The notes under the pieces are model-generated. The model worked only from the letters and a program-made list of their open reading frames with translations. It searched no databases and had not been told where the DNA came from. This document shows positions 21,386-32,516 of a stretch of 64,000 bases of DNA, piece after piece. The position numbers and the translations under genes were made by a program. The first letter of the stretch is position 1, and each line of letters starts with the position of its first letter. This DNA comes from Pisaster brevispinus (lineage: Eukaryota; Echinodermata; Asteroidea; Forcipulatida; Asteriidae): positions 10,744,176 through 10,808,175 of the forward strand of contig JAMKCF010000008.1 in NCBI GenBank assembly GCA_023634235.1, in the 5' to 3' direction.

Positions 21386-23768
21386 TACAACATGTTTAGC
21401 ATGCCCAATCATTCTCTTAATATTCCACGTATTGCATTGGAGCTCCTTGCCTGCGCAGCTGGGGCATGTTTTCCGCAATCCTACACATTGATCTACACTT
21501 TTTAACATGTTTAAAGACGAATATGTTTGTTATTCAATTCCTACCTTCAGGCTTCATGATCAGCTCCTTTAGAGTTTTTAGAGTTATTTTCATCTTAAAA
21601 TTGAGTATTTTCTATTTGTCTGTAGCCCCTTACCCAAACTCAAAAGTGGCTTTTTTAAATAAAATTGTTTAGGGCAAACTTGCATTTCTTTAAAAGCGGT
21701 ATCAAGTCAGGGCCAGCTGGGCACCGGGGTCAGGGGATCCAAGGGGCATGTGGAGGTCCAGGTAGGTGCGGATGCATCAGAACTGTTTTGGATTCAGGGT
21801 TTTTGTGGGATAAAATTATTGTATTCTGAAGCACTATTTGGGGTTGGGAAAATTCTATAGAAAACATTCTGTATAAATGAAATAATTCAATATAAGATGC
21901 AATATTAATATAAAACGAGTGATTTTTTTTTCATCAATTATAAATTTGTCAACGTGAATCGTCAAATCCTGCTATACCAACAAATCAAAACAATGCATGC
22001 CCACGGATGACAAATTGCACACTAGATAAAAACAATTAAAAAACATGAGCCAAGGTTTGGCCATGTCCCTACATTTAATATTGAGACCATCTCTTGGAAA
22101 ATTTAGAAAAAAATGATTAAATAACCCGAAAAGTCTTCTAAATAAAGCCTATTCTGTGTGCACATGTAGGTTCAGCCCTAATGAGGTACTCAAATAAAAT
22201 GTTCCTACGTTTTACAAGGACGCCCCCCATCCCAAGATTATTGGCCGGGATCCCAACAGCGCGCGCCCTTTGTGGAGAGTGGATGACAGAGCGCCCCACA
22301 AAAGATTATAGCTTTGTGGTTTTAAAAGATACAAAATCGTTACAGTAATAGTTGTAACTTGATACAAAGTGTTACAATTCTTCACTTTTTGCTTTGTACG
22401 CCGCCACACTTTTACCAAATTAATTCATGTTGTGGGGCTATCACTCTGCTGAAGTGCAGGATAATATTAATGCAAGGTTTCCAAATTGTTATGGGGCCGA
22501 TGCGCTTTGAGACGGGGTTCACCGATTTGTTACATGTACGCAACTCTGAGCCATTAGCTATGGGAGATTATTGTGGGTGCAATTTTGTGTGATTAGTATT
22601 TCTGTCACATCAATGATAACATTCAACTAACAATGTAATAGATAGAAACAAACAAAAATCAGGAAACTTAAGAGAAAATTAAGAAATACTGCTCAACCGC
22701 CAACATCCGGCTCGAATTGGCAAATTGCGATATTACGCCGACTGTTGTGCTCAAACCGTGTCGAATGCGCTAACAAAACGAAGTTGGTTATAATTTTAAA
22801 TTGGGGTATAAGCATTGATCTCTATTGTCAATATAATAGAGATCAATGGGTATAAGTGCTTCGTTGCTTTGCGCAAAAACCAACCTCGTTCCCAGGGTGT
22901 ACGATCTCGACGCGCCATTTTGTTTTCTTTCCCAGAATGCCTTGCTCGATCATAACCACTGGAAGTGTGACTTTAAAATATCCAGGGGGGGGCGGACACG
23001 ATATTGCGCAATTCTTTCCCGATGCTGTGTGAACGTACCATTAAAAAAATAGGGGTGTTTAATTTTTACACTAACACGAATGGATTAAATTAGATAAAAG
23101 TAAGGCAGTATTTTACCAATTATATATGTATAGTTTATTTGTCAGGTTTTTGGAGTGGAATAAAATGCAAATATTTGACAAATATCTAGTCAAGACTATT
23201 TTGAAAATGCATTCGTCCCTCCAACATCAGGCGCATGGCCAGGCAACAGCACCATACCGTTAATCAATGTATAATATTGCTTTGAACGAAAATTTTGATA
23301 CCCCTACAACAGTGTCACAAAACGCGACGAAAGTGAAAAATTGAACCATTCTACCCCTGAGAATTTTCAAGTTCTTGTTTAAATATATAGTTTTCTAACA
23401 TTGTGAAGTTTTAAAAAAAAATTCACCCATTCTACCCAATCGATTTTTATGATTTTCAAAATGTAACGTTCGAATTAAATAGTAACTTCCGTTAACGGTT
23501 TCAAGTGTGGACCAGTCGACGTCCGGAGTATATGTGTGTTGGTATGGTATACCGAGCAGTCAGGGTGACACACAAAGGCTGCGTTTCCTGATATGAAGCC
23601 TGGGACCAATCAGAGCGCTTTATTGCTGCGACCTGACTGCATGAACAGAGATTCGACTTGCATCATAGAGCTATAGCTCTATGGACTGCATGCATGTAAG
23701 GCATGCTCATGAATGAGACGAGTATCAACGTTGATGGCGCCTTTTCTTTTTCCGTGTCCGCCCCCCCC

Positions 23769-24825
23769 CCACAGACATATAATACCTATAGACCGACAGC
23801 AGGGGGCGCTAAACTGAAATTTTGGACTTTCTCAAACTATGGGCGGAAGTGAAGACGCGTCAACACTTTTTGTACACGTTTAGGCATAGCCGCGAGGCAG
23901 TGGTCCCGTTTTCATGGAGTTTTTCTGAATTTTCAGGAGATATTGTTGACCCGATGATGGATTGTAAATTAAGTGATGGAATTTAAGGAAATTCTTGTAA
24001 TAACTGGAGTCGTCAAAAAAGTTGTTTGATTAACTTTTGCTGATTTTGGGAAAGAAATCGTAAAAATTTGTAAACAAAATTATTATACATATAGCCTAGG
24101 CCAAGGCCTACAGGACTGTCACTTTCTACACGTTTGTGTCGTTTTCATTGTGAAAATCTAGTTTTTACCTTGAAATTTAAGAAACCACACTTCATGAACT
24201 TTCCATAACAGCCGTTTACAATGTTGGGCGTTGAGGTTTAACCGTATAAAACGTCGTTTCTATAACTTCATTTTCGGGAAATAATCCCTGGACTCGCTCT
24301 ATAACACAACGTTGTGCACACTTCGGCCCGCCTTGCATGCATGCCTTCGGCACGTTTTGCGTACGCTCGCGTGGAATGCACTTCAAACAATCGCGTATAT
24401 CAGTAGCACGTTAATCTATAAGCGGTACGCGTCATCAGCGTCCGCGCAAAACACGCACCGACGCGCACTGGCCGGAAAGTGTTTGACGAACGAATTTTTG
24501 TTGATACGAAGAATAATTCCATCTACTTTTATCGATTCGGAGAAAGTTCAGTAAAAAGAGGAGAAACGGCAAACAACTAACGTCAGAAAAGGTATCTAGT
24601 TTTTGATTAAACATTGTTTCCAAGTCTGTTGGTGATTTTTTCACCCTTAAAACACAAATTTTCTATCATCATCCACCCGCTCGCCCATTGCTTTACACGT
24701 GTTTTCGCTTGCGTTTTCGCGGATTTTGCCCATAGTTTGGGTATGGTCGGGTACTTTCAAAATTACGGTATCCAGACGTTGATTTCCATAGGTGCTGTCG
24801 GTCTATAGGTATTATATGTCTGTGG
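23769..24825 (+). mobile_element. Full 1.06 kb TIR element in the snail intron
   Basis: Both ends carry the same 33-bp inverted sequence, CCACAGACATATAATACCTA through GACCGACAGCA. C-runs lie outside both tips (23761-23768 and 24826-24836), as expected for a duplicated poly-C target of at least 8 bp. No transposase-like frame is inside, so it is non-autonomous. Related copies lie at 19889-20305 and about 34408-42135. Confidence 0.85.
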
Positions 24826-24949
24826 CCCCCCCCCCCTGAAAATATCCAAACATATTGGATATTTTAATTAGTCCTGTGGTTGATCCATTCTATGTTAAAG
24901 ACTACGCAGAGCGCGCTGTCAAAAGACGCATCAAGTGAGTCATGGAGCA

Positions 24950-25690
24950 ACTGGTCCCCTCTTGTTCTTTTTTGATGTTGTGGTGCGTCTAACTGTATGC
25001 AGTTTAAGAGTGACCACGTAAAAACGTGATTCATGTGAAATGTAATGCATCGAAAAACGTGCATTTCTACATGCGCGTACCAAGCCCCCTAAAAGCGCTC
25101 GAATGTTTTCAACAAGCGTGCGCGCAAAGCAGTACATTTAGGTTAGCCAATCAGCATTGATTTTCAGTGTTTCCCTACCAGGGGTTAGCGACGAGAGGTA
25201 GGTATCGATACGGCGCGCTGCCCATGGTATATAGACCTTTCCATTGTTGATAAACAAACAGCGCTGGTTGGCATGGGCCGCCGAATGTTAGTAAAACATT
25301 CAATCGTGTTAAGAGATATTTTAACCAAATTCAACATTTTCGGCAAGCTTCTAATTAAATAAAATACCTCCCATGATCGGTTGCTTTGTTTCCAATAATT
25401 TCAACACTATTTTTGAATATTTGTGTAACGTTGTTACAAACTGTAGCTATCTGTTTTTGTTTTGCATTTGATGGCTTTCCATAGTTTTCCAACCTGGGTT
25501 GGCAAAAACTTGGGCTGTGACGTTGCAAAAGAAAGGTCTATAGCGAGGCTGTAAAGCAACTGACCTCCTCTCATTGTTTTTCGATCTTGTGATACGTCTT
25601 ACTGTATGCAGTTTAGGGTGACCATTTAAAAACATCATAAACATGATCCATTTGAAATGTATTGCGTCAAAATACGTGCATTTTTATTTA
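24950..25690 (+). repeat. Pair of ~120-bp direct repeats 600 bp apart
   Basis: A unit with CTGTATGCAGTTTA, GTGACCA, a variable spacer, CATTTGAAATGTATTGCGTC and ACGTGCATTT occurs at about 24950-25070 and again at about 25550-25685. The copies are diverged by roughly one base in ten. No gene. Confidence 0.6.
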
Positions 25691-26389
25691 TTTATTTATT
25701 TATTTTCACTGGAATGCTGTCCTTTCCGGTCGGAGAGTTAGAATTTGCTAGAAGTAAACTGGGTTTTAAAACCTGTGGACTAGACGGACGACGAAAGCCA
25801 AAACCACTATGAAATTAAATTTAAAAACAGGCGACGCGACGGGTGACCTCACGGCGCGACGAATATTTGTCGTCTTTTTAGAACATCACTTATGCCTTCA
25901 ATTCGTCACAAAAGCCAACGAATTGACTCCCCATTTTTGTTACATAGTTTTTAAACAATGTCCATCGATCGAGGCCTACCTTTTCATGAAGTTTCAACAC
26001 TTTAGGAGCTTTACTTTTTATAATAACGATAATTATAGGAGGCATTGCAATTTTCCACCGAAACTGACAATTTTCGTCGCCACGAACTGAAACCAAGGTT
26101 CAATTTACCATTGCAACAAACAGCGTGCACCAACCTCAAAAGTGAAAAAAAAAAAAAACACGTTTCCACGAACTGACACCAACCTTGTGTTTGTATATAA
26201 TGTAGAGGATAGGCCTATATACTTCAAAAAAGAAGAGGCTTGTGATGAACAAGTGTGGGTAGAAGTTAAGAAACGCAAGAGGGAACATTTGAAGTGAAGT
26301 CCCCAATATAATACATAGAGTAGTAACGTTTAGTCTCTTTTAGACTTTAAAACATTTTTTTATTGTACTTTGTTTTCACCTTTTTGTAG

Positions 26390-27216
26390 CTGCTGGTGAC
26401 ATTGATGTTGATGTACATGTACCAGTGAGTGGCATCATCTCTAAAGCACGCTCTCTTCATTGGTCTTTTGGAAAATCATATGATGATAAAAAGGAGTACT
26501 ACTTTTGGCAACAAAGTATCTTATTCAAACATAAATCATCAGTGAAGTATTCTTGCAGCATCCATAAAATAGCTCAACAAACTGTATGTTTTGCTAGCCC
26601 CAAACTACAAGATGCAAGTAAGTTCTGGTTACCTCCCATGTCGACTACTGAAACGCCTTCTGTTGTGTTGACAACCAGACAAATAAACAACAAATCTAAA
26701 AGCGTTCACAAGAAAAAAGACAGTAAGAACAGCCACCTGAAAGTTCACACATCAAAGCAAAAGTGTCATGAATGTGTAACGGTTTACAGGACAAACGGAC
26801 TGTTCAAACATAAGCAATCTCATTGTGGCGATTGTATGCTAGACGATCCCCAAAAGTATTTTACCTGCAAATACTGTAGTAAGCAATACATGTCTGTGGG
26901 AGCTTTAAAGATGCATATTCGAACTCACACATTGCCATGTAAATGTAAATTTTGTGGCAAGTCATTTTCAAGAGCTTGGCTCCTGAAAGGTCATATCCGC
27001 ACTCATACAGGGGAGAAGCCATTTTCATGTTCCCATTGTCTGCGTGCCTTCGCTGATCACTCAAACCTACGTGCTCACCTTCAAACCCATTTTGACATGA
27101 AGAGATACAGCTGCCAGTCCTGTTCCAAGAGCTTCTCAAGAATGTCAATGTTGGTCAAACACCAGGAGACTGGTTGTTCGACTGAATTCCAATGTTCAAA
27201 TGAACTTTACAGCTAG
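26390..27216 (+). CDS. snail: Snail-family transcription factor, exon 2 (five zinc fingers)
   Basis: The exon opens after TTTTTGTAG and completes a codon with exon 1, giving a 308-residue protein that ends at TAG 27214-27216. A linker of about 120 residues with basic [12 protein letters not shown] precedes five C2H2-type fingers at about residues 159-178, 193-213, 219-239, 247-267 and 275-296. Finger 3 reads [20 protein letters not shown], finger 4 has [20 protein letters not shown], and finger 5 ends in the C2HC form [17 protein letters not shown] and FSRMS are hallmarks of Snail/Slug rather than Scratch. These nuclear repressors bind CAGGTG-type E-boxes. The protein is divergent (for example A for P in FSRPWLL), so it may be a fast-evolving paralogue. 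Confidence 0.88.
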
Positions 27217-28502
27217 GTTTCCCTTATTTCGATGTGGAACTATCTGGCCATGGTAAGAATAACTGTTGAACCCCCGTCAACTCAATGTTTGACTCATTGT
27301 AAGAACGTGTTCTTTTTGTTATTCATCGGCGTTCAAGACGTTCTTTCCAGGAGTATGCTTTTTCGGGTTAGTTTTTGTTAGTTAGAATTTAATGCGCATG
27401 GTATGAGTAACCAATTTTATCTTAAATAATTGCCTCTTTAGATAATAAAAGAAAAGAAAAGTGGGGGAATAGTGACTGTGATTGTGACCAAAGCATGTGT
27501 CTCCTAATTGTACAACATAACGGCTTAAAAAAACAACACTCCCACTACTTACGGGACAATGTTTCAGACAAGAGCATGATCATAAAAATTTGCCTTACAT
27601 TGTAACTTGTGTGTAAGTTCGAACTGTTCACAAGACTTATTCAGGTTGTACAAGGGACACATTGCCTTCGGATTGGGCGCTTTGAGCTATCTCGCGCAGA
27701 GCTGCAGTCTCGGGAGATAGTTGTGAGGGCCGTTTCGCTACCACCGTGACAACTTGTCCACAAGTCTAAGGCTGGACCGATGTACACCCTGCCATGGTGT
27801 GCAACTAATGTAAGGGGCAAGCTGAACCCAAAATATTGGGGGGTTACTGGAAAGGCTGATGTGCAAACATTACTACATTACTGCATCTCGCATTGTTGTA
27901 CTCGCCTAACAGCATTACTGCTTCCTGGACAGGGCGGGATGCAATTTCATTTGTGCTCTGTGAGGTCGTTCAGACACAGTACTAAAGTCGGTCCTTCCTC
28001 CATGGTTTAACCATGGAGGTAGCCTCCATGGTCTAACTCGAGTTCAACCCGATCGAGTTCAACTCTGTGTGTCTGAACGGTTCTAAAGTTAGACCGAATC
28101 GGGTTTAACCGTGTGGGATTTCCTGACCAGAAATTGTAAAGGTATGATCGAACTTTGTCTTCTTCAGGGTGATGCAGAGGTGGCAACATTTTGTTATGTT
28201 GAAACTCCTGTCCCGTCTCTGAGCCCATTCAAAGACTGCTTGGAGAGTCTCAATTGATCTCTACAGGAATTGATGCACCTGTATACATTACACTGTCATC
28301 AGCAAAAAACCTAATTGTTGACAGAACACCTTCATATGTCATTGGCGTTACAGAAGGAAAAGGGCTGGACCAAGACAATTAAGGTACCATTGACTGCAAC
28401 TTGCTGGGTCGTACCACTCAAGAAACCTTGGATCCATGCTTTGGTTCTGCCCTTGATGCCGATCTAACTTGTGCAGCAAGCATTATTAAATTTTTTTGGT
28501 TG
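27217..28502. other. 3' flank of the snail-like gene and intergenic DNA
   Basis: A candidate polyadenylation signal AATAAA lies at 27444-27449, 228 bp after the stop. A small inverted repeat at about 27969-28076 (CGTTCAGACACAG paired with CTGTGTGTCTGAACG) encloses nested CTCCATGG hairpins. No gene is supported. Confidence 0.5.
27444..27449 (+). terminator. Candidate polyadenylation signal of the snail-like gene
   Basis: AATAAA in a sequence context followed about 20 bp later by a GTGGGGG run (G-rich downstream element). It is 228 bp after the stop codon; motif evidence only. Confidence 0.4.
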
Positions 28503-28726
28503 GAAATATTTTTTTAGAAGTAGAGAATTCACACAAGTATCTCTCGAAATCGTGCAGTTTTCCGTTTACTTCGTGAACTAACACAGTTTGCAATTTTGTG
28601 GAATACAAAATTTCGCTCCACAAAATGGCAGACCATGTTTGTTCACGAAGTAAAAGGAAAACGACACAATTTCGAGGGATATTTGTGTGAACCATTATAT
28701 TCTACTTTTAAAACATCTTTCTAACC
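28503..28726. mobile_element. ~224-bp TIR element
   Basis: Long inverted arms. The left has TTCACACAAGTATCTCTCGA and TTTACTTCGTGAAC; the right has GTTCACGAAGTAAA, TTTCGAGGGATA and TTTGTGTGAA. The arms pair over most of their length, with several mismatches, around an ATTTTGTGGAATACAAAATT centre. No coding capacity. Confidence 0.7.
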
Positions 28727-29487
28727 ATAATTTCATAACAAGGCTTTTATATAGCCCAAAGTGCACAATCCAAAGGCAACGTGTCCCTTTGACTTACAGT
28801 ACATAAATGTTTTTGTTCATGCAGAGATTATTAAGCAATTAAGAAAAAAAAAGTTGGAAAAGAAAAACAAATGGTTGTGCTGGAGGGAACAGTAAGGTGT
28901 AACGAGTGTTGTCTGAAGATTTCCTCAGAAAGCAACACACGCTATGGGCCAATGTAGGGCCAATTACAAAATGGGTACATCGGACTTAATTACCTAATGC
29001 TGATCAACAATGTTGGCTCAATGTACCTTTTTTTTGTGACAGTATTTTGTCTGGCAAACTCGCCATGCATGTATTGAGAAGGTTCAGATCTGTGGAGATA
29101 TCGGAATATCTTCCAAACACACCAACTTGTTTCAGGTAGCCTTTAATGAGGGGTCATTCATTTGATAATGTTGTGATTTTGAAACAGAACAACATAACAT
29201 AGTATACCATGTATTATAATCATATGCTTTTTGAGGAAACAAGATAACGATCTTGAGAAAGCATTTTTTTTAATGGATCAAGTGCACAAAGTGTATTAAG
29301 ATTCTATTCTTTGTTCCAACCCAAATTATTAAGCAATTACCCGGCCAGTTTCCCTTGTGTTTTATTATTTAATATTTGAAACAAAAAAGTTGCATCCCCT
29401 GGCTGCCGCTTTCCAGGTTGTATCGTAAACTTGGGTGTGACCCCTGGCTACACGGCAGTTATTGAAAAATATGGCCTCTTGATTCAT
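28727..29487. other. Intergenic; no supportable feature
   Basis: AT-rich, with no domain-bearing frame or clear repeat. Confidence 0.45.
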
Positions 29488-29548
29488 CTGTGAAAAAATT
29501 AGAAAGAAGCCAATTTCAACTGATAATGGTCGGTATGGGTGTCACTAA

Positions 29549-30233
29549 GGCCTGCGCTAAACGTCGCACTTTTGCCGTGTCGAACTCAAACAATTAGAAA
29601 ATGATGAATTAAATTCGACAAAAGAGCGACGTTTAGCGCAAACTTTTGATTTAAGTTCGACACTGCCGTGTAGCACGTCAAGCTCTGCCGTGCTACACGG
29701 TAGTTGTACGACGTGGTGACAAACGTCGCGCTCTTGCCGCGTCGAATCGAATTGAATTCTCAGTCGGGCGATGCTCTTTGCGAATACGCATGCGCAACGC
29801 TTTTGACAATGTTGTTTGTGTATTTTCTAATAATGTGAACGTTCTCCATGTTAGTACAGTAGCTGGGAGTATTCCGGGATGGGATGAGAAACAACTTCTG
29901 ACTGGAACAAACCTAATTTGTAGATTTCACAAATAAGCTAATCGATTTTGTTTGACACTCTTGAAAACAGACGATGAACGCAACTCACCAACGATGGTAA
30001 TAATAAGGACAACATTTAAGTTGGGAATATTTGAGTGTCACAGCTCGAATTGCCATCATGAAACATGACTCTTTAGAAATTTCTCCCGCCTCGCCATTTT
30101 GAAACACTAAAAGTGCGGCAAACTATTTGATTAAATTCGACGTTTGTCACCGATTCGTTTTAATTGCCGCACTTTTGCCGTGCGAAAATCATTTGAGTTC
30201 GACACGGCAAAAGTGCGACGTTTAGCGCGGGCC
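29549..30233. mobile_element. 685-bp TIR element with TAA target duplication
   Basis: Starts GGCCTGCGCTAAACGTCGCA and ends in the complement TGCGACGTTTAGCGCGGGCC; the TIR is over 40 bp with few mismatches. TAA occurs directly outside each tip (29546-29548 and 30234-30236). A 3-bp TWA duplication with G-rich tips is typical of PIF/Harbinger elements. It is inserted in the left TIR of the 3.0 kb transposon, so it is younger. Confidence 0.8.
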
Positions 30234-30259
30234 TAAGTTCCCAAAAAAAGTAAGGACGA

Positions 30260-31267
30260 ATGGGGGGTGGGGAAAATTGTTTTTCGGGGGGGTCATTGAA
30301 ACCGGGGGGGTCTTTGACCCAAATTTTGCTCAAAGTATGTCGTGTTTGGTATCAAATGAAAGGAAATTTAATTTACAATACTGTTAGTTGCGTCAATTTT
30401 GTCATTTTATCCTTCTGTGAAAAGTTACACTTGATTGAAGACGTGGGAATCAGTGGTACTAAAACTGAACTAGTTCCAGTAGGAGACAAGAAGGTGAACA
30501 TCGAAAAGACAGCACTCTTCAACAGATTGATAATTATGGCAGAGCGAGATGAAGGGATTGAAGAGCTATTCAGCTTTGAAATGACCCCTGTTCCTACATC
30601 TCTCTTCACTATGGATCGTATGATGAGGAAACCCCAAAAGCATGAATTTGGCAGGATGCTCAAGGTAACAGCAACAAAACTTGACTTTGACATGAATAGC
30701 AAGATGCATGTTGTTGATGGAGGATGGCTACTTCATCGGGTAAAGTGGACCAACGGTGCAACCATCAAGACCATAGTTGATACCTATGTCAAGTATGTCC
30801 GAGCCAAATTCAAGGATTCTACTGTAGTGTTTGATGGCTATGGGGAAGAACCATCAACGAAAGACCATGAGCATATGCGGCGTATGGCTGGGAAGAAGGT
30901 TTGTCTAGACTTAAGTGTCACAAAAGAATTGACGGTATCATGTGACAGAGAAGTTTTCCTGGCAAATGAGAAGAACAAAGGAGCTCTAATAATGATGATA
31001 TCTACAGAGTTGACAAGCCACAATATAGTTGTACATCAAGCAAAAGATGATGGTGAGACGTTTATCGTAAAAACTGCAATAGATTTGGTCAACAGTGTGA
31101 ACACCCCAGTTGTTGTTGTTGCCCAAGACACAGATATATTGGTTTTGCTCTGCTATCATCGCCAAGTAACTGTTCTAATCTGTACTTACAATCAGACGTT
31201 GTTTGATGGTCTTTATGACATCTCTACCATAGATATCGGTGACCGGGAAGAGTTCCTTTTCAAATAA
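30260..31267 (+). pseudogene. Transposon-encoded PIN/FEN-nuclease-like protein, main part
   Basis: A 335-residue frame. The first ~55 residues translate TIR sequence, so the real start is later, near LIEDVGISGTKTEL. Residues about 151-155 (VVDGG), 190-194 (VFDGY), 263-266 (DDGE) and 288-293 (AQDTDI) form the spaced acidic motifs of PIN/FEN-type nucleases. The words TKDHEHMRR and VAQDTDILVLL are familiar from a widespread invertebrate transposon-associated protein. The frame ends at TAA 31265 just before YGWSGNDTVSCIHGHTKCAL, a decayed form of the family's HAFTGCDT...GHGK block, so the gene is disabled. Biochemical activity is not shown by sequence. Confidence 0.6.
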
Positions 31268-31997
31268 TATGGCTGGTCTGGAAATGACACTGTTTCATGC
31301 ATTCATGGACATACCAAATGTGCTCTCTACAAATTCAAATTTCCTGCTAGTGTCATCACTGCATTCACAAGTGATACTTCAACAGTATCCACAATTCAAG
31401 CAGCTGGATTAAAGGCAATGCAGATTACCTATAGCTGAGGGGATACTCTCCTTAAAAGGGCTCGTTATCAGAGGTTCCAAAAGCAAGCAGCCAAAGGTAA
31501 AATCGATCCCGATCGCCTACCACCCACACACAAGGCAACAGCACAACATTCCCTTCGTGTACATCTCCAAGTCGTGGTATGGAAGCATCTTAACACCTCC
31601 ATACTTGAGACAATTGGAAGAGGGTGGGAGTTAGATACCAACAAAAAACTCCGACCGAAGATGCTTACTGGAGGTATCGCCCCATCTCCAAGTCGTGGTA
31701 TGGAAGCATCTTAACACCTCCATACTTGAGCCAATTGGAAGAGGGTGGGAGTTAGATACCAACAAAAAACTCCGACCGAAGATGCTTACTGGAGGTATCG
31801 CCCCAGAAAATCTTCTTAAAGGAATTTGCTGCAACTGTAAGGAAGGGGAGAGGCAGTGTCAAACCATGCAATGCAGCTGCATGAAAGCTGGCATGTCATG
31901 TGTTTCAGCATGTGGAGTGTGCTGTGGACATTGCTCCAATGGGTCAGATAGAATAGATTCAGAAGAACTTGGGAGCGATGAAGAGGAAACTGAATAA
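31268..31997 (+). pseudogene. C-terminal part of the nuclease-like transposon gene (Cys-rich tail)
   Basis: Continues in broken frames: GHTKCALYKFKFPASVI, a TAG, KRARYQRFQKQAAK, then VWKHLNTSILE...GRGWELDTNKKLRPK and a cysteine-rich tail CCNCKEGERQCQTMQCSCMK with CVSACGVCCGHCSN. Family members end in the same way (CxC...C.C...CS.ACG.C.G). A 121-bp tandem duplication (31563-31804) repeats the VWKHLNTS block and shifts the frame. The tail probably binds metal; its role is unknown. Confidence 0.6.
31563..31804 (+). repeat. 121-bp tandem duplication within the transposon gene
   Basis: ATCTCCAAGTCGTGGTATGG starts at 31563 and again at 31684. The two 121-bp units are nearly identical (for example GAGACAATTGG versus GAGCCAATTGG). 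As 121 is not a multiple of three, the duplication breaks the reading frame. Confidence 0.85.
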
Positions 31998-32516
31998 TCA
32001 AGCCATTTGTTTTGGCTAAACTTGTAGGCCCTATATGTAGCTAAAGGTCAGTTTTGACTTGTAAGTATCTTTTTATCAACAAACTGTTGTTTGTACTTAA
32101 CATGCCTTGAACCATGTTGATATCAGCCCCAAAACAATGTGATACACTTATACATAGTAACGTATTATGATAGGCTTAAGGTTTTGTCTTTACATTGGAA
32201 ACTGTGTAATGAGCTCGCTGATTCCTTGTTTACCAGCACCACGTCTTTAATCAAGTGTAACTTTTCACAGAGTGATTAAATGACAAAATTGACACCACTT
32301 ACAGTGTTGTAAATTAAATTTCCTTTCATTTGATACCAAACACGACATACTTTGAGCAAAATTTGGGTCAAAGACCCCCCCCCCCCGGTTTCAATGACCC
32401 CCCCTGAAAAACATTTTCCCCACCCCCCCATTCGTCCTTACTTTTTTGGGGTACTTAATGACACCCATACCGACCATTATCAGTTGAAATTGGCTTCTTT
32501 CTAATTTTTTTCACAG

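Larger units (their letters stand above)
20978..26389 (+). other. Intron of the snail-like gene (5412 bp)
   Basis: Bounded by GGTAAGT and TTTTTGTAG. It contains a hairpin at 21309-21385, the 1.06 kb TIR element, a direct-repeat pair near 25.0 and 25.6 kb, a TTTA microsatellite (about 25683-25707) and otherwise AT-rich sequence with no supported gene. A block at 22880-22975 (CTCGTTCCCAGG...CCTTGCTCGATCATAACCAC) recurs at 35230-35310 as another dispersed repeat. Confidence 0.75.
29488..32516 (+). mobile_element. 3.0 kb TIR transposon with nuclease-like gene
   Basis: The left end CTGTGAAAAAATTAGAAAGA runs through AACTGATAATGGTCGGTATG and, after a nested 685-bp element, on to about 30440. The right end (about 32255-32516) is the inverted copy of the same sequence. 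The TIR unit is about 260 bp and includes a G/C-run stretch that differs in length between the ends. One + strand gene, now broken, lies between. Target duplication not clear. Confidence 0.75.

Noticed and set aside
23769..24825. Protein-coding potential of the 80- and 69-residue ORFs in the 1.06 kb element
   Set aside because: They are on opposite strands, lack motifs and are not kept open in the other copies.
26861..27148. 95-residue - strand ORF over the zinc fingers
   Set aside because: Antisense shadow of the snail-like exon 2.
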